From the NCBI GenBank assembly GCA_029261835.1, contig JAJDAO010000083.1, positions 51,380 to 115,379 on the forward strand: a stretch of 64,000 nucleotides of DNA, in the 5' to 3' direction. Below are positions 45,955-54,769 of the stretch, piece by piece (the stretch's first letter is position 1; every line of letters starts with the position of its first letter). Below the pieces are notes generated by a model. That model worked only from the letters and a program-made list of their open reading frames with translations, was not told the origin of the DNA and searched no databases. The translations under genes and the position numbers were made by a program. The DNA is from Deltaproteobacteria bacterium (GTDB lineage Bacteria > Myxococcota_A > UBA9160 > UBA4427).

Positions 45955-46287
45955 TTGGCGGGCTCGCTACGCCCGGTGAGGAGGACGCTCACAAACGGGC
46001 CGATCACCGCGAAGTGTACATCGGCAGAACTCTCCGGACTCGAGGCCGCGCTTCGTGCGGAGGTCGAACGACCACGCGAGGCCAAGCGCGCCCACGTTCC
46101 CGGCGTCGATGGTGGCGAGCGGGCTGTAGCGTTGCTCGTCGTGAGTGCGGCCGTGGCTCAGCCACTGGCCGGGCTCGCTGTCGGCGGCGACGATGCGTGC
46201 GTGGTCGACGCGAGCGTACTCGGCGGCAGCAGCCCCCGACGCGACCAGCCACACGGCCAGTCAGCCCGCCGCGCGTAGCAGAGACAT
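45955..46287 (-). pseudogene. Broken N-terminal fragment of a PQQ-dependent (quinoprotein) dehydrogenase
   Basis: From ATG 46287 the frame gives MSLLRAAG, then an in-frame TGA (46261-46263), then the rest of a signal peptide (LAVWLVASGAAAA) and the start of the mature enzyme: IVAADSEPGQWLSHGRTHDE, QRYSPLATIDAGNVGALGLA and WSFDLRTKRGLES. This is the typical first blade of PQQ alcohol dehydrogenases, which are about 600-700 residues long. After GLES the homology stops and the rest is missing. With a nonsense codon and a lost C-terminus it is a pseudogene. Confidence 0.82.
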
Positions 46288-46292
46288 AGGGC

Positions 46293-47231
46293 TCACTCGG
46301 CGATCGGCGGCGGCGGAACAACCTCGGTGTTCGTTGACGCCAAGTAGCCGAGCACGAGTGTTTCGACCCGCTCGGGCTGCTCGGGCAGCAGCGCGTGCCC
46401 GGCGTCGGCGATCTCCACGACTCGAACGCGCTCCGGGTAGCGGCCCCGGAGGGCCTCGGCCCCGCCCGCGGCCACCGCGTCCTCGCTGGGCTGCAGCACC
46501 AAGATCGCAGCCCTGCCGCCGGCGCCCCACTCCGCGAAGGGCGAATGCGCCGTCGCCCGGGCCTGCGCGAGGCCCGCCCACGGATACCAACCCCGGAGCC
46601 AGTGCTCGGGCAGCGGGCTGCTCCGCGCGAAGAACGCGAGGCGCACGGCGTTGCGGCGCACATCCTCGGGCCAGATCGCGAAGAGCGCCTTCGAGATCGC
46701 GGCGGCCGTTTCGCGCGGCGTCGGCGCCTCACCCCCCGCGGCAAGCAGCACAAGCGCGCGGGTGCGCTCCGGGAAGTCCGTCGCGAAGCTGCGGGCGATG
46801 CGGTTTCCGTAGGCGTGCCCCACGACGACGACCGGCTCCGCGACACGCTCGGCGGTGAGCACTGCATCGATATCACTGGCCAGTGTATGCAGCGTGATCT
46901 TCACGGACGGCAGTGTGGAGCCATCCACGCCCCGGGGCTGAATCGCCAGCGTGCGGTGGCCCGCCGCGTTGAGCGAGACGACCAACTCGTTGAAGTCCGA
47001 GGCGGATCGGCCGTAGCTCGGCAGCAGCACCACCGGCGTCGTGTTCGCCGGTCCGCGCACGAAGTAGTGGATCTCGGCTGCGCCGGATCGCGTCGAGGCG
47101 CGCTGCCCTTGCGCGTGTCGCGCGGGGTTGTCGCGCAGCGCGAGCATGACTACGAGCGCGAGCGCTGCCACGAGCGCCCCGAGCACGATCGCGGCCTGCA
47201 GCAGTCGCCTGCGCAGCCTGGAGGCGCTCAC
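46293..47231 (-). CDS. Alpha/beta hydrolase with N-terminal membrane anchor
   Basis: 312 residues from GTG 47231. An N-terminal hydrophobic stretch (about residues 9-30) precedes a hydrolase fold with VVLLPSYGRSASDF, VVVVGHAYGNRIARSFA and the terminal His in DAGHALLPEQPERV. The nucleophile position carries GHAYG, so Ser is replaced by Ala, which argues for a non-classical or inactive hydrolase. The GTG overlaps the stop of the upstream membrane gene (GTGA), so the two are coupled. Confidence 0.78.
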   Translation of the reverse strand: MSASRLRRRLLQAAIVLGALVAALALVVMLALRDNPARHAQGQRASTRSGAAEIHYFVRGPANTTPVVLLPSYGRSASDFNELVVSLNAAGHRTLAIQPRGVDGSTLPSVKITLHTLASDIDAVLTAERVAEPVVVVGHAYGNRIARSFATDFPERTRALVLLAAGGEAPTPRETAAAISKALFAIWPEDVRRNAVRLAFFARSSPLPEHWLRGWYPWAGLAQARATAHSPFAEWGAGGRAAILVLQPSEDAVAAGGAEALRGRYPERVRVVEIADAGHALLPEQPERVETLVLGYLASTNTEVVPPPPIAE

Positions 47232-47719
47232 GCTTCCACCCTCCCCCGAGCCCCGGCCTGGAGCCCGAGCAGCGTCGCGGGAGCGGCGATCGCCGCGGCC
47301 AGCACGCCGGCCCAGACCCCTTTCAGCGCGGCGTAGACCGGGCCCGTGAGCGAATCCGTCGCGATGGCGAGCACCCCGAGCACCACCGCGCTGAGCGCCG
47401 CGCCGAGCAGCCCGAACGACAGGCTGGTCGTCCACGCGCTTCGGCCGTCTACGAGGCGCGTCCAGGCCACACTCGCCAGCGCCTGCGCATTGCCGCGCCG
47501 GGCCTTGCGCCGATTGATCGCCATCACGATCGCCGCGACCGCGGCCGAGAGCAGGAAGCCGGTAGCGAGCAGATCGGGCCCATAGGCAGGCGCGTCCCAC
47601 AGGCTGAGCACGGCGTGCCCGCCGAGCAGCCACCATGCGATCGCGCCGTTGATGACCAGGTTCGCGACGAAGTTGCCGACGGCCGCGCGCCGGATTTCAG
47701 ATCTGAGTTCGTTGCTCAT
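47228..47719 (-). CDS. Small integral membrane protein
   Basis: 163 residues from ATG 47719. Four hydrophobic segments are seen (FVANLVINGAIAWWLLG, LLATGFLLSAAVAAIVMAI, FGLLGAALSAVVLGVLAIA and VYAALKGVWAGVLAAAIAAP). Family not recognised. It lies 63 bases downstream of the TetR gene and overlaps the hydrolase gene by 4 bases, so all three form one transcription unit. Confidence 0.72.
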   Translation of the reverse strand: MSNELRSEIRRAAVGNFVANLVINGAIAWWLLGGHAVLSLWDAPAYGPDLLATGFLLSAAVAAIVMAINRRKARRGNAQALASVAWTRLVDGRSAWTTSLSFGLLGAALSAVVLGVLAIATDSLTGPVYAALKGVWAGVLAAAIAAPATLLGLQAGARGRVEA

Positions 47720-47782
47720 CGGGCTCCCCGGCTCGCGCCACGCCACTGACGTCGCGAACCAGTTGAAGTGATTGCGTTCGGC

Positions 47783-48430
47783 TCAGTCGGGCGATCGAGC
47801 GGCGGCGGCGCGGGGCGAGAGCGCCGATCCGAGCACATCCGCGCCGAGTCGCAGCCGATCCGCCAGCGGATAGGAGGGGTCGACGACCCACGTCAGCAGA
47901 ATCTCCAGGTAGGATCCCGCCACGATCTCCGCCAGTAGGGAGGGTGGCACGTCGCTGCGTACATCCCCCTGGTCGACGCCGTCTTGCAGCAGCTCGGCCA
48001 GAGCGTCATGCATCCGGCCCGTCCGACTCCGCCGCTCCGCGACGTCGCGGCGCCGAGCGACCGTCTCGAAGAGCAGCGCGCGCGAAAGCTCGGGGCGCAG
48101 CTGCAGCCCCGTGGCGCCCCGTGCGAAGAGCATACGCAGGCGCTCGATCGTGGAGACCGGGCTGCCGCGCACCTCGGCGACGCCGTCGATGAAGGCGTCG
48201 GTCATGCCGTCACCGAGCTGGGCGACGAGGGCCGACTTGCCGGCGAAGTACTTGAAAAAGGTCGCACGCGAGATATCGGCAGCCTCGGCGATCTCTTCGA
48301 CCGTGGTGGCATCGAGACCGTGCTCCGCGAAGAGACGTGCAGCGGCGCTCATGATGCGCGCGCGGGTCTCGCGCTTCTTTCGTTCGCGCCGGCCGACGGG
48401 CAGCGCGGCGGCTTCCAGTGTCGTCGCCAT
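47783..48430 (-). CDS. TetR/AcrR family transcriptional regulator
   Basis: 215 residues. The helix-turn-helix spans about 18-65 (ARIMSAAARLFAEHGLDATT, VEEIAEAADISRATFFKYFAG), with the usual helical sensor domain after it. Its own promoter region contains the imperfect repeat TAGACTGGAGTCCA and, further up, a perfect one (48487-48502), good candidates for its operator. The genes downstream on the same strand encode a small membrane protein and a hydrolase, which are probably controlled together with it. Confidence 0.9.
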   Translation of the reverse strand: MATTLEAAALPVGRRERKKRETRARIMSAAARLFAEHGLDATTVEEIAEAADISRATFFKYFAGKSALVAQLGDGMTDAFIDGVAEVRGSPVSTIERLRMLFARGATGLQLRPELSRALLFETVARRRDVAERRSRTGRMHDALAELLQDGVDQGDVRSDVPPSLLAEIVAGSYLEILLTWVVDPSYPLADRLRLGADVLGSALSPRAAAARSPD

Positions 48431-48456
48431 AACGAGACACTAATCTCTTATTGGAC

Positions 48457-48474
48457 TCCAGTCTATTCTAATAT
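48457..48474. promoter_or_regulatory. Imperfect palindrome in the TetR promoter
   Basis: Reads TTGGACTCCAGTCTA on the plus strand, a hyphenated palindrome with centre CC and arms GGACT/AGTCT. It is 27-44 bases upstream of the TetR start, where core promoter elements would be, so it is a reasonable autoregulatory operator. Confidence 0.5.
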
Positions 48475-48486
48475 TACCGTCGCGAT

Positions 48487-48502
48487 ACTCCCTACAGGGA
48501 GT
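48487..48502. promoter_or_regulatory. Perfect 7-bp inverted repeat between TetR and PadR genes
   Basis: ACTCCCT-AC-AGGGAGT. It lies in the divergent region, about 57 bases from the TetR start and 103 bases from the PadR start. Probably a regulator binding site; which protein binds cannot be told. Confidence 0.55.
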
Positions 48503-48604
48503 CACTCCACAGCATCGAGGCGAGCAGCAGCCGTCGGATTGCGGTCGCGAGCGCAGCAAGTCCTCGGCTTTGCATAGCTCTATAACATATATCATAATGG
48601 GGTA

Positions 48605-49189
48605 ATGGCCCAACCCAATCGCACCAAGAATGTCCTCCTCGGCTTCCTCAGCTGGGGCCCGATGTCCGGCTACGACCTGCGACAAGTCATCGAGGGCTCC
48701 ATCTCGAACTTCTGGGCCGAGAGCTACGGGCGCATCTACCCGATGCTCGCGCAGCTCGCCGAGGACGAGCTGGCGACGCGCGTCGAGAGCCGGTCGGAGG
48801 GTGGTCGACTGCGGCACACCTACCAGCTCACCGACCAGGGGCGCGCCGCATTCGCGGAATGGCTGCAGGCCCCGGTCGTGCCGAGGCCGCTCCGCAACGA
48901 GCGACTCTTGAAGCTCTTCTTCGGGGCCCGCGCCGACGTGACGGTGTCTCTGAAGCTCGTCGAGCAGTACCGCATCGAGCTCACGGGGGCGCTCGAGCAC
49001 TACGCCGAGATCCGCGAGCGCCTCGAGGCCGTCAAGGACGCCAACGACACGCCACCCGATCATCGCTTCTGGCTGATGACCCTGCGCAGTGGAGAGATCG
49101 AGGCCGAGGCCCAGCTCACCTGGTGCGCGGAAGTCACTACAGAGCTGAAAGCCTTGTCCACCGGCAACACCAAGGAGATCTCCAAGTGA
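48605..49189 (+). CDS. PadR family transcriptional regulator
   Basis: 194 residues. The winged-helix domain has NVLLGFLSWGPMSGYDLRQV, SYGRIYPMLAQLAEDEL and the wing RHTYQLTDQGRAAF; a helical C-terminal dimerisation domain follows (Vir_C-like, LKLFFGARADVTVSL). ATG 48605 lies behind an AT-rich stretch (48580-48600), which is likely the promoter. The DUF2141 gene starts within its stop codon (TGATG), so it is the first gene of an operon with that and probably the FAD oxidoreductase. Confidence 0.87.
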   Translation: MAQPNRTKNVLLGFLSWGPMSGYDLRQVIEGSISNFWAESYGRIYPMLAQLAEDELATRVESRSEGGRLRHTYQLTDQGRAAFAEWLQAPVVPRPLRNERLLKLFFGARADVTVSLKLVEQYRIELTGALEHYAEIRERLEAVKDANDTPPDHRFWLMTLRSGEIEAEAQLTWCAEVTTELKALSTGNTKEISK

Positions 49190-49614
49190 TGAAGCCCGCC
49201 CTCATCTTCTTTCTTTCCCTCGTGGCGAGCGTCTTCGCTCCACTGACTGCAAGCGCCGGAGACGTGCGGGTCCGCTTCATCGGCATCGAGCAGGAGATCG
49301 GCAAGGTGTACGCCGCCCTCTTCGACAGCGCTGCCGCTCACGAGGCGGGGGAGCGAATGGCCGGCCAAGACGCAATCGCTGTGAAGGCGGGCGTCGAGAT
49401 GGTCTTCGCAGACCTGCCGCCCGGCACCTACTCGATGCGAGCCTTCCACGATCTGAACGGCAACGGTGAGCTCGACCGAAGCTTCGTCGGCAAACCGAAG
49501 GAGCCCTACGGCTTCAGCCGAAATGCCCGCGGTCGCTTCGGCCCCCCGTCTTTCGATGAAGTCTCGTTCGAGTTGAATGAAGAGGGCGCCACGCTCGAGG
49601 TACGGCTCCACTGA
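49189..49614 (+). CDS. DUF2141 exported protein
   Basis: 141 residues from ATG 49189, whose A is the last base of the PadR stop; AAGGAGAT sits 11-17 bases upstream. A signal peptide ends near TASA. The mature domain holds the family pattern AFHDLNGNGELDRSF, then GKPKEPYGFSRNARGRFGPP and FDEVSFEL. DUF2141 proteins are small periplasmic beta proteins of unknown role, often found near carotenoid-type desaturases, which is also the case here. Confidence 0.86.
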   Translation: MKPALIFFLSLVASVFAPLTASAGDVRVRFIGIEQEIGKVYAALFDSAAAHEAGERMAGQDAIAVKAGVEMVFADLPPGTYSMRAFHDLNGNGELDRSFVGKPKEPYGFSRNARGRFGPPSFDEVSFELNEEGATLEVRLH

Positions 49615-49714
49615 TCTCGGCGTCGCAGCTCCCGGTCGGATCGGGAGCCGAATCGTTGAGCCGCTCCCCGGCTGAGACGCCACATCCTGCTGCACGAACC
49701 CACCAGGAGACTTC

Positions 49715-51598
49715 ATGCACATTTCCACCATGATCCTCGGCACCCTCGCCCTGCTCTCGGCCGCGAGCGTGCTCGTGCGCAAGCCCTGGACCAGCGTGAT
49801 CGCGCGACGAAACAACCCGCCGGAGCTGTGGCAGACCCCTCTCTTCCTGGAAACCAACCTGGTCTTGTCCGGCGCTTGCGCACTGCTCTTCGGCCTTGCC
49901 GCGCTGCTGGCACAGACAGCTCCGCTATGGGCGAACCTCGGCTTCGGCCTGCTCCTGGCACTGCTCGGGCACTTCTCCACGAAGGCGGGCGCCTGGTACT
50001 CCGAGCGACGCATGGCAAGCATGGGCATCGAGCTGGACGGCCACGCGGACGTCGTTCAGGCCCTCCGGGCTCAGCTGGTGGCCGCCAACCCCTGGAACTG
50101 GGCACCGCCCCGCTTCGGGGAGTCCCAAAGCGGCGAGACCGACGTTCTCGTCATCGGCTCGGGCATCGGCGGCCTCACGGCGGCGGCGCTGCTCGCAAAG
50201 AATGGGCGGCGCGTCACGGTGATCGAGCAGCACACGATTCCGGGGGGCTACAGCCACTCGTGGAAGCGTATGATCCACGGGCCCTTCGGTCGGGCGCGGG
50301 CCCAGTTCGATGCCGGCGTGCACGATGTGAGCGGAACCCATCCGGGCGGGACGCTCGACAACATCCTGCGACGTCTGGGCGCGCACGATCGCATCGAGTG
50401 GTTGCCGATCCAGCAGGAGTACGTGACGCCTGCGCTTCGTCTGCAGATTCCGGAAGACTGGGAGACTCTGGTCTCGGCGCTCGGCGAGCGCTTTCCCGCC
50501 GATGCCGACGGCGTCCGGCACCTCTTCGTCGAGATGCGCGCCGTATACGACGGGCTCTTCTCGCTGGCACAGTGGCCACTCGGCGTTCCGAGGCCACCCC
50601 AGACGGTGGAGGCCATGCTGGACTTCGCAGCCAAGCATCCCAAGGCCTTGCAGTGGCGCGAGGTGTCCTTCACGACAATGCTCGATCACTTCCTGTCCGA
50701 CCCGGATCTGAAGCAGTTCCTGAGCGTCCTGACCGCCTACCTGACGGATCGGCCCGAAGCGCTCACCGTCGGCCAGATGGCACCGATCTTCGGCTTCTAC
50801 TTCAACGGCGGGCGCTACCCGGCCGGAGGTGCGCAACGAATTCCGGATGCACTGGTCGAAGTCATTCGGGAGGGCGGCGGAGAGATTCTGTTCAAGAGAG
50901 GCGTGCGGCGGATCCTCGTCGAGAACGGCTGCGCGGTGGGTGTCGAGCTCGAGGGGGGCGATCGCCTGCGTGCCGCGGCGGTGATCTCGAACGCCGATCT
51001 CAGGCAAACGCTCACGACGCTTCTCGACCCCGAGCATCTCCCCGCGGACTACCTGAAGCGCTTCGGCCGGCTCGAGGCTTCCGCCTCCGGCGTCGCGGTA
51101 CAGCTCGTCGTCGATTTCGTGCCCGACATCGCTCCCCTGACGATCGTCTCAGGGAAGAACCGCCTCGACTTCGCGATCGCAACGCCCTCGGCAGTCGACC
51201 CCTCGTTGGCACCCGACGGCTGCGCCACGCTGGAGATCTTCCGCTTCGAGCGACAAGCGGACGCGGCTGCGTGGGATCGCAGCAGCGACGACTACGCAGA
51301 GCGCAAGCGAGATGTCTGTGACGATCTGATTGCGCAAGCAGAAACACTGCTGCCCGGGCTGTCGGAGCACATCTTGTTCCGGGAAGACAGCTCCCCTCGA
51401 ACCTTCGAGCGCTTTTCTCGGGCTGACGGAGGCGGGTTCTACGGCCCTGCCGCGGGCGCGTTGCTGCCCCCCGCCAAGAGCCCCATCCGTGGCCTGGTCT
51501 TTGCGGGCGCGGGCGTCTTCCCCGGCGCCGGGGTCGAAGCCGTGGTGATCTCGGGCGCTCTGGCCGCCCACTCACTGGACCCGGACGTCGCGGCGTAA
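49715..51598 (+). CDS. Phytoene-desaturase/carotenoid-isomerase-type FAD oxidoreductase with N-terminal membrane extension
   Basis: 627 residues. Residues 1-105 carry about three hydrophobic segments (MILGTLALLSAASVLV, LVLSGACALLFGLAALLAQ and ANLGFGLLLALLGHF), which is not usual for CrtI-type enzymes. The oxidoreductase starts at about 140 with the dinucleotide-binding VLVIGSGIGGLTAAALLAKN and the VIEQHTIPGGYSHSW motif, and ends with GLVFAGAGVFPGAGVEAVVI, the C-terminal FAD motif. Likely acts on a polyene or other lipid at the membrane. It follows the PadR-DUF2141 pair after 100 bases. The exact substrate is not determined. Confidence 0.83.
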   Translation: MHISTMILGTLALLSAASVLVRKPWTSVIARRNNPPELWQTPLFLETNLVLSGACALLFGLAALLAQTAPLWANLGFGLLLALLGHFSTKAGAWYSERRMASMGIELDGHADVVQALRAQLVAANPWNWAPPRFGESQSGETDVLVIGSGIGGLTAAALLAKNGRRVTVIEQHTIPGGYSHSWKRMIHGPFGRARAQFDAGVHDVSGTHPGGTLDNILRRLGAHDRIEWLPIQQEYVTPALRLQIPEDWETLVSALGERFPADADGVRHLFVEMRAVYDGLFSLAQWPLGVPRPPQTVEAMLDFAAKHPKALQWREVSFTTMLDHFLSDPDLKQFLSVLTAYLTDRPEALTVGQMAPIFGFYFNGGRYPAGGAQRIPDALVEVIREGGGEILFKRGVRRILVENGCAVGVELEGGDRLRAAAVISNADLRQTLTTLLDPEHLPADYLKRFGRLEASASGVAVQLVVDFVPDIAPLTIVSGKNRLDFAIATPSAVDPSLAPDGCATLEIFRFERQADAAAWDRSSDDYAERKRDVCDDLIAQAETLLPGLSEHILFREDSSPRTFERFSRADGGGFYGPAAGALLPPAKSPIRGLVFAGAGVFPGAGVEAVVISGALAAHSLDPDVAA

Positions 51599-51789
51599 GC
51601 GGCTCCGACGTGCCCTCTCAGCCACGAGAGGAACAACGGCTGTGATCGGGCGATTGACCGCACCGATCCCAGCGCGGCAAGACACCATACGAAGCGCTTC
51701 GGGACAAGCTGCGCTAGAAGAAGACGTGCGACTCGATCCGTGAGACCACATGCTCCGTGTTTCCCCGTTCGTGCCCGCGTAGGTCAACC

Positions 51790-53040
51790 ATGACTCCGTT
51801 TGCAGCCCCTGCCCGCTCGAACGCAGCATGCAGACTTGGTCTGGTGCTGCTCGCATGCGTGTTGGCGGGCGCGACGCACGCCGCACAGGCCCGGCCGCTG
51901 TGCGAGGACGTCGGCACCGGTGGCTCGCCAGAGCGGCAGCACTGCCTGCAAGTCCAGCGGGGCATCCGAGCGAGCCTCGACGGCCATCTCGACCGAGCCG
52001 ACTCGATCTGGACCCAGCTCGTCGCCGAGGATCCCGGCGATGCCGTCGCGCGCCTCTGGCAAGTCGAGACCGCGTTCTGGCGCGTAATCCTGAATGAGGG
52101 CGAGACCGCGAGCGACGATCTCATCCTCGCGCAGACCGACGCCGTGATCCGCCTGGCCGACGCGGTGCTCGAGCAGCGTGGCGACGACCCGGAGGCCACC
52201 TTTCAGAAGGGGGCCGCATTCGTCCACCGCGGGCGACTGCACGGCATCCGCGGGCGCTACCTGGCCGCGGGACGCGACGCTGAGCGCGGCCGCGAGCAGC
52301 TCGAACGCGCGCTCGAGCTGCGACCCGGCGACAGCGAGATCAAGTATCTGCTCGGCCTCTACAGCTACTACGTGAGCGTGGCGCCACGCATCCTGAAGTG
52401 GGTGAACTGGCTGTGGTTCGTACCCAAGGGCGACCGCCAGAAGGGACTCGCGTATCTGCACGAGGTGGAGAAGAGCGACGGCGCTCACGCGACGGACGCG
52501 TCGTTCATTCTGATGAACATCCACACCTATCACGCACCCCTCGACTTGACGGCGGCGCTCCGCACCGGGCGAGCTCTGCACGCGCGACATCCAGACAACG
52601 CTCTCTTCCACTCCGAGCTCGTCGAGACGCTCGTGAAGATCGGCCTCTACGACGAGGCCATCGAGACAGCGCTCGCGCTGGAGAACGCGCACCCCGAGGC
52701 CCACGAGGCGAAGGTGCGGCCTCAGCTCGCCCGTATCCTGCGCGCCCAGGCGATCCTGCTCGACGGCCGCGCCGAGGAGGCGTGGGCAGTACTCGCGCCG
52801 ATGGACGCCGGGAGCAGCTTGCTGCCGAGCTGGGGTGGTGCGTGGCTGCACTTGGTGCGCGGACAGATTCACGATGCGCGCGGCGATCGCCCGCTGGCGG
52901 TGGGCGAGTACCAGAAGGTCGTCGGGCTGAAGGGGACCGCCTACAACAAGCGCGCTGCGCTCATCGCGCAGGCGGGGCTGCAGACCCCTTTCGAGCCCTC
53001 GGCATACGACGAGCTGCCCATGGTCAGCGCACGACCCTGA
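51790..53040 (+). CDS. Exported TPR-repeat protein
   Basis: 416 residues from ATG 51790. After a signal peptide (LGLVLLACVLAGATHA) come several tetratricopeptide-type helix pairs (ERALELRPGDSEIKYLLGLY, AHPEAHEAKV region, LVRGQIHDARGDRPLAVGEY). The middle holds an aromatic segment (RILKWVNWLWFVPKG). Probably a periplasmic scaffold or envelope-assembly protein; no enzyme motif is seen. Confidence 0.8.
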   Translation: MTPFAAPARSNAACRLGLVLLACVLAGATHAAQARPLCEDVGTGGSPERQHCLQVQRGIRASLDGHLDRADSIWTQLVAEDPGDAVARLWQVETAFWRVILNEGETASDDLILAQTDAVIRLADAVLEQRGDDPEATFQKGAAFVHRGRLHGIRGRYLAAGRDAERGREQLERALELRPGDSEIKYLLGLYSYYVSVAPRILKWVNWLWFVPKGDRQKGLAYLHEVEKSDGAHATDASFILMNIHTYHAPLDLTAALRTGRALHARHPDNALFHSELVETLVKIGLYDEAIETALALENAHPEAHEAKVRPQLARILRAQAILLDGRAEEAWAVLAPMDAGSSLLPSWGGAWLHLVRGQIHDARGDRPLAVGEYQKVVGLKGTAYNKRAALIAQAGLQTPFEPSAYDELPMVSARP

Positions 53041-53070
53041 GGCAGCGGGCAGCCCGATCCGGATGCGGGA

Positions 53071-53835
53071 TCAACGCCAGCGGCGCCCCTTGTTCGGAGA
53101 GAAGACGCTGCGCCAGCCGAAGTAGGCAACGGCGTCCTTGACGTTCGAGACCAAGCGCATGAAGGGGTTCATCGAGGTGTCGGTCACGAACTCCATCGCG
53201 ATGAGCAGGCGCTGGTGCCCCTCGCCCAGGCGTGTGGTCCGGTGGTAGAGCCTGTCTCCGTCGAAGACGACGAGTGAGCCCGGCTCGACAATCGCGGAGC
53301 CCTCGGCAACCTTGCGCGTGTCATCCCTCGTGTGGAGCTTGTACTCGAGCCGCACGTCCGAGTCGTCGACCACGCCGACGAGTACTGTGTAACGCTGGCC
53401 GCGATAGAACGATGTGTCGTAGTGCCAGTCGATGTAATCGCCCGGCTCCCTATAGGCGTAGAGCGCGCAGCCGTGAAGATCGCTGTCCGGGCAGTACTGT
53501 AGCGTCGAGCCCGTGATGCCCGCGATCACTGAGAAGAAGGCTTCGCTCGAGTACACGGCGTAGATCGTTGGGGCCAGCTCGCGCAGCACGTTGCAGCCTA
53601 CGCTCCCGCCCTTCTTCTGCCAGGGCACGCGATTGCGGTTGATCGCCGGCAGGAGCGCCTTCACTTCCTGCTGCCACTGCGCGAGCAGGCTCTCCGGCAG
53701 CAGCTTCTCGATCTTGAGGAACTCGCCCTGCTCGAGGTAGTCGGCGCGCAGGGCTTCGACATCGAGGCTCGCAAGCGAGCGGGCCAGAATCTCATCCGGG
53801 GTATTCGTGCGGTTCGGAGCGTTCGTGGTGTTCAT
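53071..53835 (-). CDS. 2-oxoglutarate/Fe(II) oxygenase-like protein
   Basis: 254 residues from ATG 53835. The double-stranded-beta-helix metal motif is His138-x-Asp140 in IDWHYDTSFYRG with the distal His198 (LYHRTTRLG) and Arg209 for the 2-oxoglutarate carboxylate (GHQRLLIAMEF). These match the prolyl-hydroxylase-like/HalD-like subgroup of small Fe(II) oxygenases. It lies 16 bases after the DedA/VTT gene, same strand, so they are probably co-transcribed. Substrate unknown. Confidence 0.82.
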   Translation of the reverse strand: MNTTNAPNRTNTPDEILARSLASLDVEALRADYLEQGEFLKIEKLLPESLLAQWQQEVKALLPAINRNRVPWQKKGGSVGCNVLRELAPTIYAVYSSEAFFSVIAGITGSTLQYCPDSDLHGCALYAYREPGDYIDWHYDTSFYRGQRYTVLVGVVDDSDVRLEYKLHTRDDTRKVAEGSAIVEPGSLVVFDGDRLYHRTTRLGEGHQRLLIAMEFVTDTSMNPFMRLVSNVKDAVAYFGWRSVFSPNKGRRWR

Positions 53836-53851
53836 CACGTCTTCCTGGCGA

Positions 53852-54457
53852 TCAGCCGAGCCAGCTGACGAGGCCGTTGGCCAAAGCTGAGATCGCGAGT
53901 GATCCGGGGATGTGGCCGAGGGCGGCCGTCCAGGCGAAGCGCCAGAGGGGCACACGGAATATGCCCGCCCAGCTGTTGACGACGTGACCAGCGAGCGGGA
54001 CCTGCCGCGCCAAGATCAGGAAGATCGGATGCCCGGGCGGGAAGCGCCGGAGCAGCCATTGCAGCCGGGGCGACGTGGTCTCCGGCAGGATCCCGAAGTC
54101 GCAGGCTGTTCGGCGGGCGACCACGTACTCGATGAAGCTGCCGATCATCCAGCCGATCCAGTTGAAGAGTGCGCCCAGCGCGAAGCCGTAGGCCATCGCG
54201 TTCGCAAAGCCGATCACCTCGTCGGGGAAGGGCGTCACCGTGATCGAGGCCTGCAGCAGCACGAGCACCGCGGCGGCCCACAGACCGAAGCGCTGCCGGA
54301 CCATCTCGGCCCCGCCCTCGCCGCCGGCCCAGGTCCACGCGAGCGCGCCAACGGCAAGAGCCAGCACGATCATCTGCGCGCCGCGGGAGGACGCGATCCT
54401 GCGGATCACGGGGACCGACTCGCCGAGGGCGACTGTGGGATCCAGCTCAACCGACAT
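53852..54457 (-). CDS. DedA/SNARE-associated (VTT) family membrane protein
   Basis: 201 residues from ATG 54457. The VTT pattern is seen: PFPDEVIGFANAMAYGFALG, then GWMIGSFIEYVVARR, FLILARQVPLAGHVVNSWAG and ALGHIPGSLAIS. This matches DedA-like proteins thought to act in lipid scrambling or transport. About five hydrophobic segments. It precedes the oxygenase gene by 16 bases. Confidence 0.84.
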   Translation of the reverse strand: MSVELDPTVALGESVPVIRRIASSRGAQMIVLALAVGALAWTWAGGEGGAEMVRQRFGLWAAAVLVLLQASITVTPFPDEVIGFANAMAYGFALGALFNWIGWMIGSFIEYVVARRTACDFGILPETTSPRLQWLLRRFPPGHPIFLILARQVPLAGHVVNSWAGIFRVPLWRFAWTAALGHIPGSLAISALANGLVSWLG

Positions 54458-54769
54458 GCGCGGCGCTCTCTCCGTTTGCGCAGCTCCAAAGAATCTCTGC
54501 AACTCGAAGAACCGAGACCATCGAGTTCTAGATGCAGATGCGAGAAGATTCGTTACCGAGTTTCCGACCAAGCCCGGAATCTCGTCGCCATTGGTGGACG
54601 ATGGGGGGCGCGGCGGGCGCGCGGATCGGATCGCGCGGTCAGGCGACCGCGGGCCGGCAGGCCACCAGTAGATTGTCGCGGCTGTTCGACCGGATCCTCG
54701 AGCGGATCGCGATCCTCACCCAAAGCCGGCAGCGGGTCAGTGTACGGCCATCATGGGGGGCGTTCAGCG
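54458..54769. other. Intergenic region without recognisable gene
   Basis: 312 bases between the DedA/VTT gene and the end of the aldehyde dehydrogenase, both on the minus strand. The promoter of the VTT-oxygenase pair is expected at its left end. No RNA or repeat was recognised. Confidence 0.35.

Noticed and set aside
46261..46263. TGA within the signal peptide of the PQQ dehydrogenase as another selenocysteine.
   Set aside because: Signal peptides have no catalytic Cys, and the gene is also truncated shortly after. This is a nonsense mutation in a pseudogene.
54458..54769. tRNA or small RNA in the gene-free stretch.
   Set aside because: No cloverleaf, no TTCGA-type T-loop with matching stem, no terminator.
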